Shown here piece after piece: positions 1 through 11,116 of a stretch of DNA of 64,000 nt (the first letter of the stretch is position 1; each line of letters starts with the position of its first letter). This DNA is from Capronia americana. Taxonomy: Eukaryota; Ascomycota; Eurotiomycetes; Chaetothyriales; Herpotrichiellaceae. The stretch is taken from positions 682,001 through 746,000 of the forward strand of contig JADWQD010000001.1 of assembly GCA_016110215.1 (NCBI GenBank), in the 5' to 3' direction. Below the pieces are notes generated by a model, which made no database searches, was not told the DNA's origin, and saw only the letters and a list, made by a program, of their open reading frames with translations. The position numbers were made by a program, and so were the translations under genes.

Positions 1-1271
1 TTGATCGTACTCGTCCTTGCCCCCTTCATGGCAGCTCCCAGCCCGGCGATGACCTCGGGGTTCCCTGACCGCGCTGCATCTGCTTGTTGTGTTTCGAATG
101 GCATAATTGCTTCATCGAAGGCGATCATTACCTCCCTCATAATCTCGTCACATCGAAACTGTGCCAGAAGTTCTTGCTGGGTCGGAAGATCGAGGTCCTT
201 GTTGTTCACTATCTGATCCCAGACGCCTTCAGCGTAATGCGAAAAGCCATCGGCCGGAATCCTGCGGTGATATTCTGGAAGAAATATTCCACCTTCGAAC
301 TCTCCCAATAAAGCGTCCCTCCTGCGGTCGCGCTGGCCGTCCCGGAACCTAGTTGACATTTTCGCAACTTCCGCCTTGAATTGGTCTGGTTGGTACAGTT
401 TATGGGGCAGGGCAGTGAAGGCAAAGTCGAAGTAGTCATCGATACTGCTGTTTTCCAGTCCCTGTGGCTTGGACAAACTGGTCCATATCCTGGCCATATC
501 CTGCATCAGTGTATTTCGTAGATTCTGGAGAGGTGTTGTCCCAAGGAAGTCTCGAATGACAAAGTACAGGAGGCTGCGCGAGGTCGACTTCTTGTCCTTG
601 AGGAATAATTGTAGGTTGACCTCGAAGACGGTCTTGAGCAATCCCATGTTTGCGCCCTGGTACAGGCCAACCTGATGCTCCCAAATGTTGACCATCAATA
701 CTTCACTGGTCGCCAAAGCGAAAAGAGAGCTTTTTCGCTCAAAGTCCTGATCTTCTCCTCGTTCCCGGCCGTCTGTACCTTCAACATCCATGACCAGGAT
801 ATTATCTGCCATCTCGGTCGCTGAGGATTTGTTCTTTGCCAACCATATTCCCTTTGTCGTCTGTCTCCGTTCCGATTCGGACATGACGGAGAAGTCGGTC
901 TCGAAGAGGGCATTCAGGAGGGTGGATTTGCCAGTTGACTGCGACCCGAAAACGGAAATGAGGTGGTAATTAAACCCGGCGTGAGAGACACCCGAGTATT
1001 GGAGGTACTTGGCTAGATCAGGGCTATAGAGAGATCAGCAAGACCATTGCGAGATGTTGGGGGATATTGTGCACTTGAATTGTTTGTCCGCATCCACGAC
1101 TTGGACGCCATTTTCAAAATCGGCATGCCCATTTTGGCCCGCAGAAGCAAAGTGGCCGTTGATTGACATCTTCTCTGGGGCAGTGTTGGCACGGTTAATC
1201 GCTATGGGTCTGTTGCTGGAGGTCAAAGAACGCTCTGGCGACTGTGGCGGAGAGAGAGTCGAGTTCGCCAT
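1..1271 (-). CDS. sey1: Sey1/RHD3-family dynamin-like GTPase, ER fusion (5' part, runs off left edge)
   Basis: Exon 1 is 1075-1271 and exon 2 runs from 1023 to beyond base 1; the intron has a GTGCAC donor and a TAG acceptor. The first 406 or so residues are present. They show an N-terminal DKQFNPDLAKYL segment, a P-loop GSQSTGKST, the switch-region RRQTTKGIW, and a DVEGTDGRE G3 motif, all diagnostic of the Sey1/atlastin-like GTPase that drives homotypic fusion of ER membranes. The family is usually about 850-880 residues, so the helical bundle and the C-terminal membrane hairpin lie outside the window. The start is the first ATG of the open frame at 1271. Family assignment is firm; the splice site is inferred from conservation. 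Confidence 0.93.
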
Positions 1272-2321
1272 GACGATGAAGGGGTGATGGCAGTCGGGTG
1301 ATATAGTATCCCTGCAACCAAAGGCTTGGTATGTGTTAATTCGACATGGGAAGAATAATTGGACGTCACTTGAGCAGCCACCTGCCAGGTGCGTGCCAGG
1401 GGATCAAGGAAATGAAGGTGTGTCGAGTCGACCGGTAAGGATTGCGTTCCGGCCGTTGGCCAGATGATGCAGTTGTCTTGAGCTGCGACTGGTGCACCCG
1501 TGTCGGTGAATTTCAGAGGCTCGGGTCGCCTCACCTGCTTCCATCGCGCCGGAAGATGTCCACAGCCCCCCCCGGAACATCTTGGTGAACGGCCCCGGCA
1601 CACCCCTACCAAAAAGATTATCCGGCTCCGACGGTTTCTACGCAGGGTTCCACTTCTGCCTAGAGGCGGCCAGCGCCCTTCAACCTACTCATAAGTATTT
1701 CACTACAGCCTTGTCCATAATCTCAATCTTTACCGTAGTCTTCATGCTGGTATAAGACGTCTTCATGGTTCCGTCATGACTGTGCCAGAATACTCTGTTT
1801 CATCTGTTTTGATTGATGCGCTCGTTGCTCCCCCGACATTGCCACAGGCACTGTCCGACGTCCTGTCAGCCTGATATCACAGATAGAGCACGACTTCCGC
1901 TTACATCACTCCTCAACTACTCATCGCGTTGGCCGGGCTTCTACTGATTTGCAGACCTGTCAGCGACACTAACAGATCGCCAATACGCCATTAGGTGTGT
2001 TGGGACATTCGCCCTGGCAAGATTCGCGAGGCTGAATCTCCGGGCCACGTGTGTGGTGAAGGGTGAAGAGGTATTCAGCACGACCATGGTCCAGTATGGT
2101 AGTTTCCGCGAAGACAGGTCTTTTTGCGCGCTGAGAAGAGCTTTATCACTGTCTTTCAGACCCGCTTGGTCGCATCGTCCTCTTGAAGCCTGAGGCTTCG
2201 CCGACACCAGCAACCAACCAGACCCTACCCTTCGAGGCTCTTTTCGGTAATCCTGCACTTTTATTTCCAGACACAGCAAGTTTCCTCTTCACCTTTCTCT
2301 TTGTTACACCGCTCAGCAGTT
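1272..2321. other. Intergenic, divergent promoters of sey1 and the 2322 gene
   Basis: About 1 kb without a supportable gene. Open frames here (for example 1223-1612 on the minus strand) have no recognisable domain. The stretch must hold both promoters because the flanking genes diverge. Confidence 0.6.
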
Positions 2322-3044
2322 ATGGCGCCTAAAAGGAAATTCCGCAACAACAAAGCAAAGAAGAACCAGGAAGAGATCCCTCGCCCACCAACCACAATCC
2401 CCTGCCCAAAGTGTGGTGAAGCCATCACGGTTCCCAGAAGCTGCAAGCACGGCAAGAAGCTCATCAACTGCCAAGGCACTGGCTGTACTACGGCGCACAT
2501 CGAAGAACACAATGCTCACTGCGTCCCTGTCACCATCTCAGCTCCGAAGAGACCGAAAGCGCCAAGAGGACTAGCACCAGAAGAAAGAATCAGCATGGAT
2601 GATGCTGAATTCGAGGCCCCAGCTGTGAGTGATCCGTCCGACCCTCGCACAGTCTACAGGAACACAATACATGCAATTCACCAAGAAAACGACCGACTAG
2701 CCGAACGTCGCGCCAAGACCCTCGCCTCCATGACGCCAGAACGGCTCCATGCCATGGGTGCGCTTACCGTCCAGCTAAACGAAGCCATTAAGTTCAGAGG
2801 AGGAAAGCCCGTGCGATACCTTGAAGGAGTCCCATTCACGGAGTGGCTTTCGAAGCTAGAGAAGGGTCCATACGACAATGTTAGAGAGTGGATGGAGCGG
2901 TTGAAGGGTATGGTTAAGGGAAGTATGACGGCCGAGGAGATTGGGTATGATGATGAGGAGAGTGAGGATGAGGGAGATGCATGCCCGACGCCACAGGGTG
3001 AGGACGAGGGAGACACCTTGCCCACAACACAAACAGAAGACTGA
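2322..3044 (+). CDS. Hypothetical protein with zinc-ribbon-like Cys motif and acidic tail
   Basis: Single-exon frame of 240 residues. I prefer the ATG at 2322, where the protein begins MAPKRKFRNNKAKK, a lysine-rich stretch that could be a nuclear localisation signal. Residues about 26-65 carry CPKC, a later cysteine pair and a HxxxHNAHC end, the spacing of a degenerate zinc ribbon. The middle is charged and helical (EWLSKLEKGPYDNVREWMERLK). The C-terminus is strongly acidic and low in complexity. I do not recognise a named family. Codon use and start context look like a real gene; a nuclear, nucleic-acid-associated role is only a guess from the basic N-terminus and Cys motif. Confidence 0.7.
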   Translation: MAPKRKFRNNKAKKNQEEIPRPPTTIPCPKCGEAITVPRSCKHGKKLINCQGTGCTTAHIEEHNAHCVPVTISAPKRPKAPRGLAPEERISMDDAEFEAPAVSDPSDPRTVYRNTIHAIHQENDRLAERRAKTLASMTPERLHAMGALTVQLNEAIKFRGGKPVRYLEGVPFTEWLSKLEKGPYDNVREWMERLKGMVKGSMTAEEIGYDDEESEDEGDACPTPQGEDEGDTLPTTQTED

Positions 3045-3514
3045 TGGAACAGGCGGGTACTACTGTGGAATGGGGATCTCGGAGTAAGAGACCCCAGCGT
3101 GGCTTTTCCACTCTCGACGTCGATACCCGCTGGGAGCCTTGAGAATTAAACAGCAATTGATGACGGTGACCTCCCTGGTGGAGACTGCACCTGCCCCTGC
3201 CCCTGCAAAGGAAAACCCTTCAATGCATATAGATCACACAGGCAACTGGCAGCATCAGAAAGAGGACGACGACATGGCTACGATTTGCAATACAGCAGAT
3301 TCAGCCTTGGATTCATGACGCCTTTGCCTCAGCATCGAGGCAAATGCTACGTATGTACAGATGTCGACGGACCTTCAGCCATAGCCATTTTCTTAACCAT
3401 TCGCCGCCGATTTTCTCCCTGTAGCAGCTTATGCTCCAAACCTCGTGCCGAAGAATGGACGCCCAGTATCATGTTTTGGAGCATCTCCGCGCAGCAGGCA
3501 GGGAAGCTCGTAAT
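3045..3514. other. Intergenic between convergent genes
   Basis: Holds the 3' UTRs of two convergent genes. A short CCTGCC-rich purine/pyrimidine patch lies near 3184-3205. Nothing else is recognised. Confidence 0.5.
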
Positions 3515-4272
3515 TTATTGCGGCTGATTTGCGTCCTTCTTTCGAATACCCACATCCTTCTCCCATGGCATGACCACTGTGGGATAGTCTGCATAGAGCT
3601 GCTTGTCTCGAAGGTGGATGGGTGTCTGTCCTTTCGGTGTGTCGGGGATGGTCTTCTCTAGGCCCTGTATCACCACCCTGTTAGCGCCAGTTTCCCTCCT
3701 CATTCCAGTGTTCAGTGGGCAAGTCAGAACTCGGTATAGACGCAGCACGTACAATTTTCTGGAAAACACATTTGTTCAGCACTCTTTCCGGCCGTCGACA
3801 CTGCCATAACTGATGGTTATTGTTTTCTAGGCAGGTCCAATGTGCTCGGAACTCCTCCAGGCAGGACTTGTTGATGTCGGCCAGCCTACAACGCCCAGAC
3901 GGCCCATTAGCAAGCGCCCCTGAAACAGCTTTCCACCCTCCGCACGTTGACCCAGCAGGGATATACTGACACGCTCGCCGCACACCTCGTGACCTTCCTT
4001 CCCTCCTTCATGCAATCCAACTCTCCTCGTCCGTATGATTCGGTCTTACACTGCATGTAGTCGTCATTGTATGGTTTACATCTTGCGCCAATGAAGAATG
4101 CTGCGCTGTATAGCGGTGCTGAACTGGCCCCGATTTCCTCGACTTTAGGGATATGATCGGGCATCGGCGTCGTGTCGATGAGCACATCCGTGCTGAACCT
4201 GGAGGGAGAGGATCAGTCAAGGCGCCTGGGGGTGGGTTAAGGAAGACGGTACCTTGGCTCGCGTTTCGCCAT
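3515..4272 (-). CDS. NDUFA8: NADH:ubiquinone oxidoreductase (complex I) NDUFA8-type subunit
   Basis: Four exons: 4253-4272, 3971-4198, 3753-3885, 3515-3664 (531 nt, 176 residues). The first exon is only 20 nt. The protein has two CHCH domains with four perfect CX9C motifs (CKPYNDDYMQC, CMKEGRKVTRC, CLEEFRAHWTC, CRRPERVLNKC). This is the layout of the NDUFA8/20.8-kDa accessory subunit, which is oxidised by the Mia40 relay and sits on the intermembrane-space side of complex I. The C-terminal GLEKTIPDTPKGQTP is typical of fungal orthologues. All three introns have GT..AG ends and keep frame. One copy of the 44-bp direct repeat lies 120-163 nt upstream of the ATG. Confidence 0.93.
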
Positions 4273-5047
4273 GATTGCAACTCCTCGACGACGACGACGG
4301 CACCACTATACTGAACCGACAAGTGACGTTAACGTGAAGTTGCGGATGCTCATTAAGTCGACTGCGGAGCTTCACGCCAAGTGCAAGGTGCAGGTCAAGG
4401 AGCTATCACGGATCGGAACAATATCATGCCGAGATCCCCCCGGCTCGCGTGAGCGCGCACCTGTTAACTCACCCTCACATGGTGTTGTTGCCGTAATTCA
4501 ATATATTTATAGTTTCATAACAATCATATTACATTGAGTCCAACATACAGTACCTCAGTGCTGGCGCGGTACCAACCTGAGCCTCCCTTGTCCTAGTCTA
4601 CTCTAACCTCAAAACAACCGCCTATATCTTTCGTGAGCCACAATTTGACCCAATTTGACAACTAATTATCCTCTCCTGCTCCTTCGGCTCTTCTAGCATT
4701 CCGTAGCCCTAGCTCTTGGTACTTGGCCGGTGGTAATAACTCGCTCGTTCTACTCGGGATTGACTTTCTGGGTAAACAAAGGTGCTTTTGGACAGGGAGC
4801 CAGGAGCATGCACTACTGGCAATAACTTGAAGAAGAAGATCCCGAACTTCGCGTGATGGATCTCTACATATCACTGAATTTTCCCTGGAGAAGCGGCTCT
4901 TGGTACATCAGAAAGATGTGCGGCATTGAAATCAGGTGCATATCCCCGGCGTCCAATCCTCTCTGAGGGCTTTCATCCGATGTTCGAATCCAGTTCCCAT
5001 TCGGGCGACACCACTATACAATCTCCCCTTTCGTTCGATTTCAGGTT
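4273..5047. other. Intergenic: NDUFA8 promoter plus left flank of the cluster
   Basis: Contains left repeat copy 4392-4435 and an AT-rich patch at about 4490-4540. No gene is supported. Confidence 0.6.
4392..4435 (+). repeat. 44-bp direct repeat, left copy
   Basis: Identical at 43 of 44 positions to 18829-18872 and in the same orientation. The perfectly identical core is 38 bp (4398-4435). Homology stops abruptly on the right side and fades quickly on the left. Confidence 0.95.
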
Positions 5048-5623
5048 CTACGGGGATTCCACTCTCTCCCATTTCACGACTGTCCATCCTTGGGACCCAT
5101 CCTAGACGGTGTCGATTAGTAAGGGACGGACATATTCGCACAATTCAAAGACCTTTCTGAAGCAACTCACCTCAAGCACGATCGGGTCGACTGGCCGCAC
5201 AATTTTGAAATACTTGCCATCCTCTTCCACATGTTGCACCCTCCGGGTTTGGTATCCTCCCAACCGGGTTGGGTCGCTGGCGACTTCGACCTTCGTTCTC
5301 CATAACAGACCCTTGTCGTCCTCAGACAGTTCTATATATCCACAGTACATGCTCAGTCCGCGGGCGACATTGGCGATTTCTGCATCACTCCGTTTGGCCC
5401 AAGGAATCGTCGAATCCTTGGAGAAGAGCTTGATCCGATCAGGCTCAGCGAGATGTGCGGCTAGGTATCCATTGCGACTGAGATAACTTCGACCCAGCGG
5501 ACTGTCCCCATGAGGTTTGGAAAGCAGCTTGGCATTAGGCCCTTCTCCATCATACACCCCATACGAGACACACTTCCATCCACCTGCCAGCTGTTCACGA
5601 TATTTGAGCCATAGATCTGACAT
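5048..5623 (-). CDS. Lipocalin-like domain protein (Lipocalin_5 type)
   Basis: Exon 1 is 5171-5623 and exon 2 is 5048-5101; the intron has GTGAGT and CTAG ends (507 nt, 168 residues). Unspliced, the frame would lose the C-terminal WERV signature that small fungal and bacterial lipocalin-like proteins carry. The N-terminus (LWLKYREQLAGGWKCVSYGVYDGEG) starts the barrel, and a YLSRNGYLAAHLAEPDR strand pair and GLSMYCGYIEL follow. No signal peptide is seen. Proteins of this fold bind small hydrophobic ligands, and some act as isomerases or cyclases in fungal pathways; which applies here cannot be told. First gene of the bracketed cluster, divergent from the dehydrogenase at 6262. Confidence 0.82.
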
Positions 5624-5659
5624 GTTTAGTAACTAGGGGAGTATTGTCGAGTGAGTGAT

Positions 5660-5959
5660 TCAGCAATCAAACGAGATCTTGTGTTTTGGAACCTCTCTTC
5701 GCTTACACAAGATCAGGGCGTGCACTGATATTGGCATATTGTTATTGGATTTTCTTGGATCTGGAAATACATAATAGTGACCTCGTGTATTGGAGAACTG
5801 GGGGTCGACCAGTCGAAGACCGAAGAGCCGAATACCCGTGGAGCCGATCTCGCCTCCAAAGGATGGCGGGCTAACAACATGGTAGTAAACATTCTTTGGA
5901 CTCAATTCCTCCGTCAGTGCCATTTCCACGTGTACTCCGGACACATTGATCGCAAACAC
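5660..5959 (-). other. Short open frame or 5' leader upstream of the lipocalin gene
   Basis: A 99-codon frame begins at a non-ATG codon; the first ATG (5923) would give about 87 residues (MALTEELSPKNV...). No domain is recognised. Just inside its end is a good donor (GTAAGCG, near 5694), and a CCCTAG acceptor lies directly before the lipocalin ATG. The segment could therefore be a 5' UTR exon of that gene rather than a separate protein; splicing there would not fuse the frames. It also holds an imperfect CCGA-N4-CCG-like box (5828-5838). Confidence 0.3.
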
Positions 5960-6261
5960 TAATCCAGCAATGATGATCGATATTAGGGACTTCTTGGTGA
6001 CCTCGGTTGGACTACACTAATCTTGAAAGGAGCGTAGTCTAGGGTGCCGCGACCTAAAGACCTCGGGGTCGGTACAGACGGCATCTGATCGCAACTCGAG
6101 CATTCTATAACTCAAAGCAATTTAGTTAATGAGAATCAAGTGTGATCAAGTGTCCTGACCCTGCTCCAGTGCTCACATCCGAGTCAGCAACAAGATAGAC
6201 GCCCCATCAGCGATCATTGACTCTTCCCACATAGAACACACGGCTCCGGAAACAAGCGACT
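5960..6261. promoter_or_regulatory. Promoter region of the beta-hydroxyacid dehydrogenase gene
   Basis: About 300 nt with half-sites of the CGG type (TCGGTTGG near 6004, GTCGGTAC near 6068) but no full spaced box. No gene is seen. Confidence 0.4.
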
Positions 6262-7411
6262 ATGCCTTCAACTGTGCGGGCTGAAGATGGAGGAATGCCG
6301 AGCGTGACATACGGCTTTGTTGGGATTGGAAGGATGGGATTTCCCATGGCACTCCATTTTCGAGCCAAGATGCCAGCAGGATCGAAGCTGGTCGTGTGCG
6401 ACGTCAATCAATCGCGGGTGAAGGAATTTCTCCAGCAGGCCGAATCCCTGGGACCTGTGGACGTGGCTTCGTGTCCCAAGGAAGTTGCGGAACAATGTGT
6501 AAGTGGTCCCCCCGATATACATCAAGAAAAAACAGCCATGCCCATCTATCCTGTCTAGGACATCATCATCACATCGCTGCCACCCGGCAAGCCAGTCTTG
6601 CAAGTCTTCTTGGACCCATCGACGGGCATCATAGCAGCAGGAGTCCATGACAAGTCCAAACTCGTGATTGACACTTCGACCATGGACGTCCAGAGCTCAT
6701 TAAACGTCTCCAAGCAAATCGTCGCGTCCGGGTTCGGAGATTTTGTCGACTGCCCCGTTTCAGGAGGGATGATTTTCGCCGAGACGGGAAAACTGAGCTC
6801 CATGGTTGGAAGCTCCAAAGAACTCTTCGCTCGAGTCAAGCCTGTCATTCTACCATTCTCGGACCCCGAAAAGATTTATCACTGTGGGCCCGCCGGCGCC
6901 GGGCTTGCCGCCAAGATCATCAACAACTACATTGCAAGTGTGAGCTACGTGGGCTTGTGCGAAGGAATGAATACTGGTGTTCGCTATGGTCTGGATCCGA
7001 AAATCCTGACAGGTGAGTTTTGAACGGTTTGTGGCTGGTTACTGACGACGGCCCGTGACTGACGTCCCGCTGATTTCGCGATCAGATGTCATCAATGCGG
7101 GGAGTGGCATGTGTTGGAACTCACTGCACATGTGTCCCATCAAGGGAGTTCAATCTACTTCATCCGCGACTCGGGATTTCTTGAGTGGTCCAGATGGCGG
7201 ACCAGGCTTTGACTTGGCGACCGAGAGCACTGAAATGACGGTCGAACTGATGGATCACGTCAATGCCAAGTCCGTCATGGCGCCAGTAATGAGAGATATC
7301 TGGAAGCGCGCGCAAGCAAGTCCGTTGTGTCAGGGAAAGGAGTACAGAAGCTTGTACCGACTCTTTTCCGAGGAAGATGGGCGCGCATTGGAGGGTAGCG
7401 GGCCTAATTGA
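6262..7411 (+). CDS. 3-hydroxyisobutyrate dehydrogenase-family (beta-hydroxyacid dehydrogenase)
   Basis: Three exons: 6262-6498, 6559-7012, 7086-7411 (338 residues). The N-terminal Rossmann domain opens with GFVGIGRMGFPMA (GxGxMG). The substrate-binding signature is DCPVSGGMIFAETGKLSSMVG. The catalytic lysine is in GAGLAAKIINNY, and NAGSGMCWNS matches the C-terminal all-helical domain. The family oxidises beta-hydroxy acids (3-hydroxyisobutyrate in valine breakdown, tartronate semialdehyde and similar) with NAD(P)+. The true substrate is unknown; placement between a lipocalin-like gene and an Ldh_2 dehydrogenase argues for a pathway role rather than general valine catabolism. All motif residues are intact. 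Confidence 0.9.
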
Positions 7412-7870
7412 TGATAAGACTGGGTTGGCTGAGTTTTCCGCGGCCATCTTGACAGAGTAGGAAGTACTACACGTAGGTGTAAAAAAAGGAAAGTGATATC
7501 CTAAGGGACTTGAAGCAAAAGAACTCGAAAGCTGGCCATGATTCAAAGCCGTACCCAATATCTCCAGAGTTTAGGGGAGCTTTTAGGTGTGACCCATAAT
7601 CAAACAGCCGAACAGCCGGTCAACCGACTTTCAGGGTCTTACCACGGCACCTACCGTGAGACCACCCACAGATCACTCACCCACAGAACGACGTTTGCGG
7701 GGAAAGGTTGCGTGGGATAGTGGAAGTGAGATTTACTACGCAGGAGAGACGAACAGTTGGCAGAAAGTGTAAGTACATATATATCATCTCGCATTGACCC
7801 GGGCGGAATTGCGCCACAACCCCAGTTCAATCTCGTTTCTACCATCAATAGCATTCATTTTAGTGTCAAC
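7412..7870. promoter_or_regulatory. Intergenic with the promoter of the Ldh_2 dehydrogenase
   Basis: Carries the triple CCGR-N4 box at 7608-7627, 244-263 nt upstream of the ATG at 7871. Otherwise no feature. Confidence 0.5.
7608..7627 (+). promoter_or_regulatory. Triple CCGR box, 4-nt spacing (candidate Zn2Cys6 site)
   Basis: Three half-sites, CCGA, CCGG and CCGA, each separated by exactly 4 nt. The same arrangement occurs at 16259-16278. Binding by the cluster regulator at 11940-14329 is inferred. Confidence 0.5.
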
Positions 7871-8911
7871 ATGGTTAGTCGAGAAAAGACCGACGATGTG
7901 GCCATGGCCGATGTTCCCATCACAGAGGCGATTCAGGTGTGTCAAGCCGCCCTGGAAAAGGCAGGAGGATATTCGGCCAGCGACGCAGAGATCATCACGC
8001 AACACTTGGTCGACGCTGAGTGCCGGGGGAGTCCTATGGCTGGACTGGCCAGGGCATTGAGCATCATTGATCACCTCCAAAAGAGTCGAGATCAAACCAA
8101 GTCCTCAAAGGACATCGAGATAACCAGCGAAGGCCCTACATCCGTCCGACTCCATGGCAACAACGTGGTGGGATATCTGGTCGCCCACAGAGCGACCGAG
8201 CTGGCGATTGAGAAAACCAAATCATCCGGCGTCGCGATTGTGGGCGCCAATGATTTCTGGTACAGCGGGAATTTGGCGTATTATGCCGAGATGGCCACCA
8301 AACACGACATGATCTCGGTGATATTTTCCAACTGTTCTCCCTTGGTCGCGCCGGAAGGCGCGGTCGAGGCTCGATTTGGCACCAATCCCATGTGTATAGG
8401 GTTTCCCACCTCTCAAAACGATCGGCCCGTGATCTGGGATATTGGGACCAGCAATATCATGCACGCGCAAATTATGCGTGCCCAACGACTCGGCATCAGC
8501 TTGCCGGAAGGCGCGGCGTACACCCAAGATGGCCAGCCGACGACAGATCCGGCCGCGGCCCTTGACGGCGCGATGACGGCCTGGGGAGGCCATAAAGGCA
8601 GTGGTTTGGCCGTCATGATTCAATTGCTGGGAATGGCTGCAGGCAGCAGTGCGAGACCAGACGGGCTAAGTGGGTTCGGGTATCTGATCATGATGTTCGA
8701 CCCGGCCATTCTTCGACCGATCGATGAGGTGAAGAAGGAAGCGGACGAGTACGCCGAATGGTTTCGATCCGCCAGACCTCTGGACGGTGGACCGCCGGTG
8801 CGCATGCCGTTTGATGGGAGCTATCAACGTCGCAGGGCTGCAGTCGAGCGTGGGACGATTCAAATACCGACGCTTCTGATCGAGCAGTTGCGCAAGAGAG
8901 GCGCTACATAA
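7871..8911 (+). CDS. Malate/L-lactate/ureidoglycolate dehydrogenase-type (Ldh_2) oxidoreductase
   Basis: Single exon, 346 residues. The open frame extends upstream only to a TTG, so the ATG at 7871 (MVSREKTDD) is the start. Family signatures are FGTNPMCIGFP, the DIGTSN strand, TTDPAAALDGAM and GGHKGSGLAVMIQLL, all typical of the NAD(P)-dependent Ldh_2 fold (PF02615). Two spots usually occupied by histidines differ: the SHG turn reads GSPMAG, and the HFGxAGYY motif reads NDFWYSGNLAYY. The substrate is therefore uncertain. The family reduces or oxidises 2-oxo and 2-hydroxy acids and related compounds in the cytosol. It follows the 3-HIBADH-type gene in the same direction. Confidence 0.85.
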   Translation: MVSREKTDDVAMADVPITEAIQVCQAALEKAGGYSASDAEIITQHLVDAECRGSPMAGLARALSIIDHLQKSRDQTKSSKDIEITSEGPTSVRLHGNNVVGYLVAHRATELAIEKTKSSGVAIVGANDFWYSGNLAYYAEMATKHDMISVIFSNCSPLVAPEGAVEARFGTNPMCIGFPTSQNDRPVIWDIGTSNIMHAQIMRAQRLGISLPEGAAYTQDGQPTTDPAAALDGAMTAWGGHKGSGLAVMIQLLGMAAGSSARPDGLSGFGYLIMMFDPAILRPIDEVKKEADEYAEWFRSARPLDGGPPVRMPFDGSYQRRRAAVERGTIQIPTLLIEQLRKRGAT

Positions 8912-9019
8912 GCTGAAGACACATTGAAACGGCGTCAGGTATCTAGCTGAGCAATTACATCTGGCCTACTCTCAGATGCACAGCTGGATGAGCAGCTCAG
9001 CTCAGCAAATGTCTGTCTC

Positions 9020-11116
9020 CTACGCTTCCACATCCCAAAAAGCCTTGGTCCTCTTCTCGTGTTCCTTGTCAAGAACGTCAAAATACCAGACAGCGTTACC
9101 ATCATCTGACAACTCCGTTTCCGTGAACCCGTTGCCCCAGTAAGCAAACCTGTTATTCCCGAAATACTCGATATCAAAGTCCTCAAATCGTGGCTCCTTC
9201 ATCACTTCAAAATAATGTAATCGGCTTCCCGGCCAGATGGCAGTGACAGGCCCATGTTTCTTGCCGTTCTTGAACCAGCTGCTGCAGGCCGATGACCATG
9301 CTGTTCTCTTGAGCAGCTGGTGCGTGTGGATCTGTAGTTCGTCGATGGCTCGTTTGGAAGGAGACAGGCATTTGATCGACGTCCGCTGCATGTGTGAGAT
9401 CACTTTGAACATGTATCGCGTGTGCCATTCAATGATCGGAAGGACAGAGCCGTGGGAGGCCGGACCATTGGGACCAATCCAATCTAGACCCCGATAGTCA
9501 GCGTGCTGCCCTGAAACAGGCGGATGAAAACACCCACAGAACATGTTGGGGAACCCTTCTGCCATGATGGACAGATATCCCTTGGGAAATTCCGCCCATT
9601 CTTCACCGAGGTTCCGGCCATTGCGGCCGATGATGTCGTAAGACGGCTTCGTTACGTCGAAGCCCGTGGCGAAGATTATAACGTCCACTTTGGTCTCTGT
9701 GCCACTGGCATCAATGACACCGTCTTCTGTCACGCCGATGACAGAGTCGGTGATGACATCGACATTCGAGCGACGGAGGGAGGAAAGGTAATCCGAGCCC
9801 GGTGTCATTCGTCGGCAACCCAGAGCGTACGTCGGAACCAGATGTTCTATCAGGCGAGAGTCGCCGTCCAGTTGCTTGCGCATACTTTCTGTCACGAACT
9901 CTCGCGACGCCTTTTGATCGTCGCTGTGCAGATGCATCTGGGAGAATGCTTAGCAAGGGCATCCAATGCTTGCTTGAAGGTTTCCAACTCACCAAGAGGA
10001 ATCTTTTGTTCAGTTCTCCTTCCAGGTCACGACAGTACTGCTTGTGATGACCCTCAGTCTTCCTGAACTGGTCTTTTTGGTCCTCGGAGTCTGCAGATAA
10101 GGTCAGCCAGGCGGTATCGAGGCCTGGAATCGTACGCACATTGAAAGTTCACTCCGCCTGGGGCCGCATATTTGGCACCGAATCCGGCAGTGATCCAAAT
10201 CGGGGATCGTAAATACGGGATCAGCTTCTTCACTCGGGGCTGGATGGATGGAATGATTTGAACAGCAGACGATCCTCCACCCACCACCGCGACCGTCTTG
10301 CCTTCGAGTTCGTAATTGTTGTCCCAGCAAGCGCTGTGCATCAGTTTGCCTTGAAAACTTGCAATCCCTGGGATATCGGGATACTGCCATGTGCTGTGGC
10401 CAAAATAAAGGAAGTCAGCGAGACATTTCAACACAACCTGAGTGGCGGGGGACGACATACTTTAAAACTCCATGGCAACTCGCCAGTACTCTTCCCTCGT
10501 CCACCCATGGTTTGCCGTCTCGATCCACGCCTTGCACTTTCCAGAGTCCATCATCTTCGTGCCATTCTGCCTTGGTGACTTTATGTCCAAATTTGATCTG
10601 CTCAATCAGTCTGTTCTCGACACTACACAGAAGTAAGCAGTTAGTTCATGTATCACAAGGTCTGAAGCGGGTTTAGTTTCCTTACGCCCAATCCTTGATA
10701 TATTGCCAGATCTCCTCGCTCCCGGCGTAATACGAACTCCACTCTGGACTTCGAGCGAATGTCCATTGATAGGCGTGCGCCGGAATGTCACAAGCGCACC
10801 CAGGGTATCGATTCTCCAGCCATGTCCCGCCGACGTCTTCATTCTTTTCATAGATAGAAAATGTCACTTGTCCGGGCGCGAATTGACGGGCTGCCTTGTA
10901 AGCAATGTTGAGTCCAGCGGCTCCAGCCCCGACAATGATGATGTGAACACGAGTTGGCGTGTGGAGGGGAGACTCGACGACCGTGTAATCTGGTTGGAAT
11001 CGTTGGTACCATTCATTTTCGTGCACGTAATCGTCTTGTGGCTTGCCAATGTGACCGCGAAGACCCAGGGATGGGACAGTGCTCGTTTCCTGCCCGGCGC
11101 GAGTGGAGTGCGGCAT
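9020..11116 (-). CDS. Baeyer-Villiger-type flavin monooxygenase
   Basis: Six exons: 10686-11116, 10461-10622, 10140-10393, 9993-10090, 9538-9937, 9020-9483 (1809 nt, 602 residues). The last intron (9484-9537) is 54 nt and in frame; removing it restores the family-like MFYWIGPNGPASHGSV. Motifs are FAD Rossmann GAGAAG (residues 63-68), the BVMO fingerprint FQGKLMHSACWD (FxGxxxHxxxW), the NADPH Rossmann GGGSSA and FATGFD. The enzyme inserts oxygen next to a ketone carbonyl, using FAD, NADPH and O2, to give an ester or lactone. Its head faces the regulator gene, so the promoter is 11117-11939. Within the cluster it is the best candidate for the step that makes the substrate of the metallo-hydrolase. 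Confidence 0.93.

Noticed and set aside
1223..1612. 129-codon minus-strand frame
   Set aside because: Overlaps the SEY1 start and its promoter in another frame; no family resemblance.
4975..5000. B-box-like TGTTCGAATCCAG as a tRNA gene
   Set aside because: No T-stem pairing, acceptor or A-box around it.
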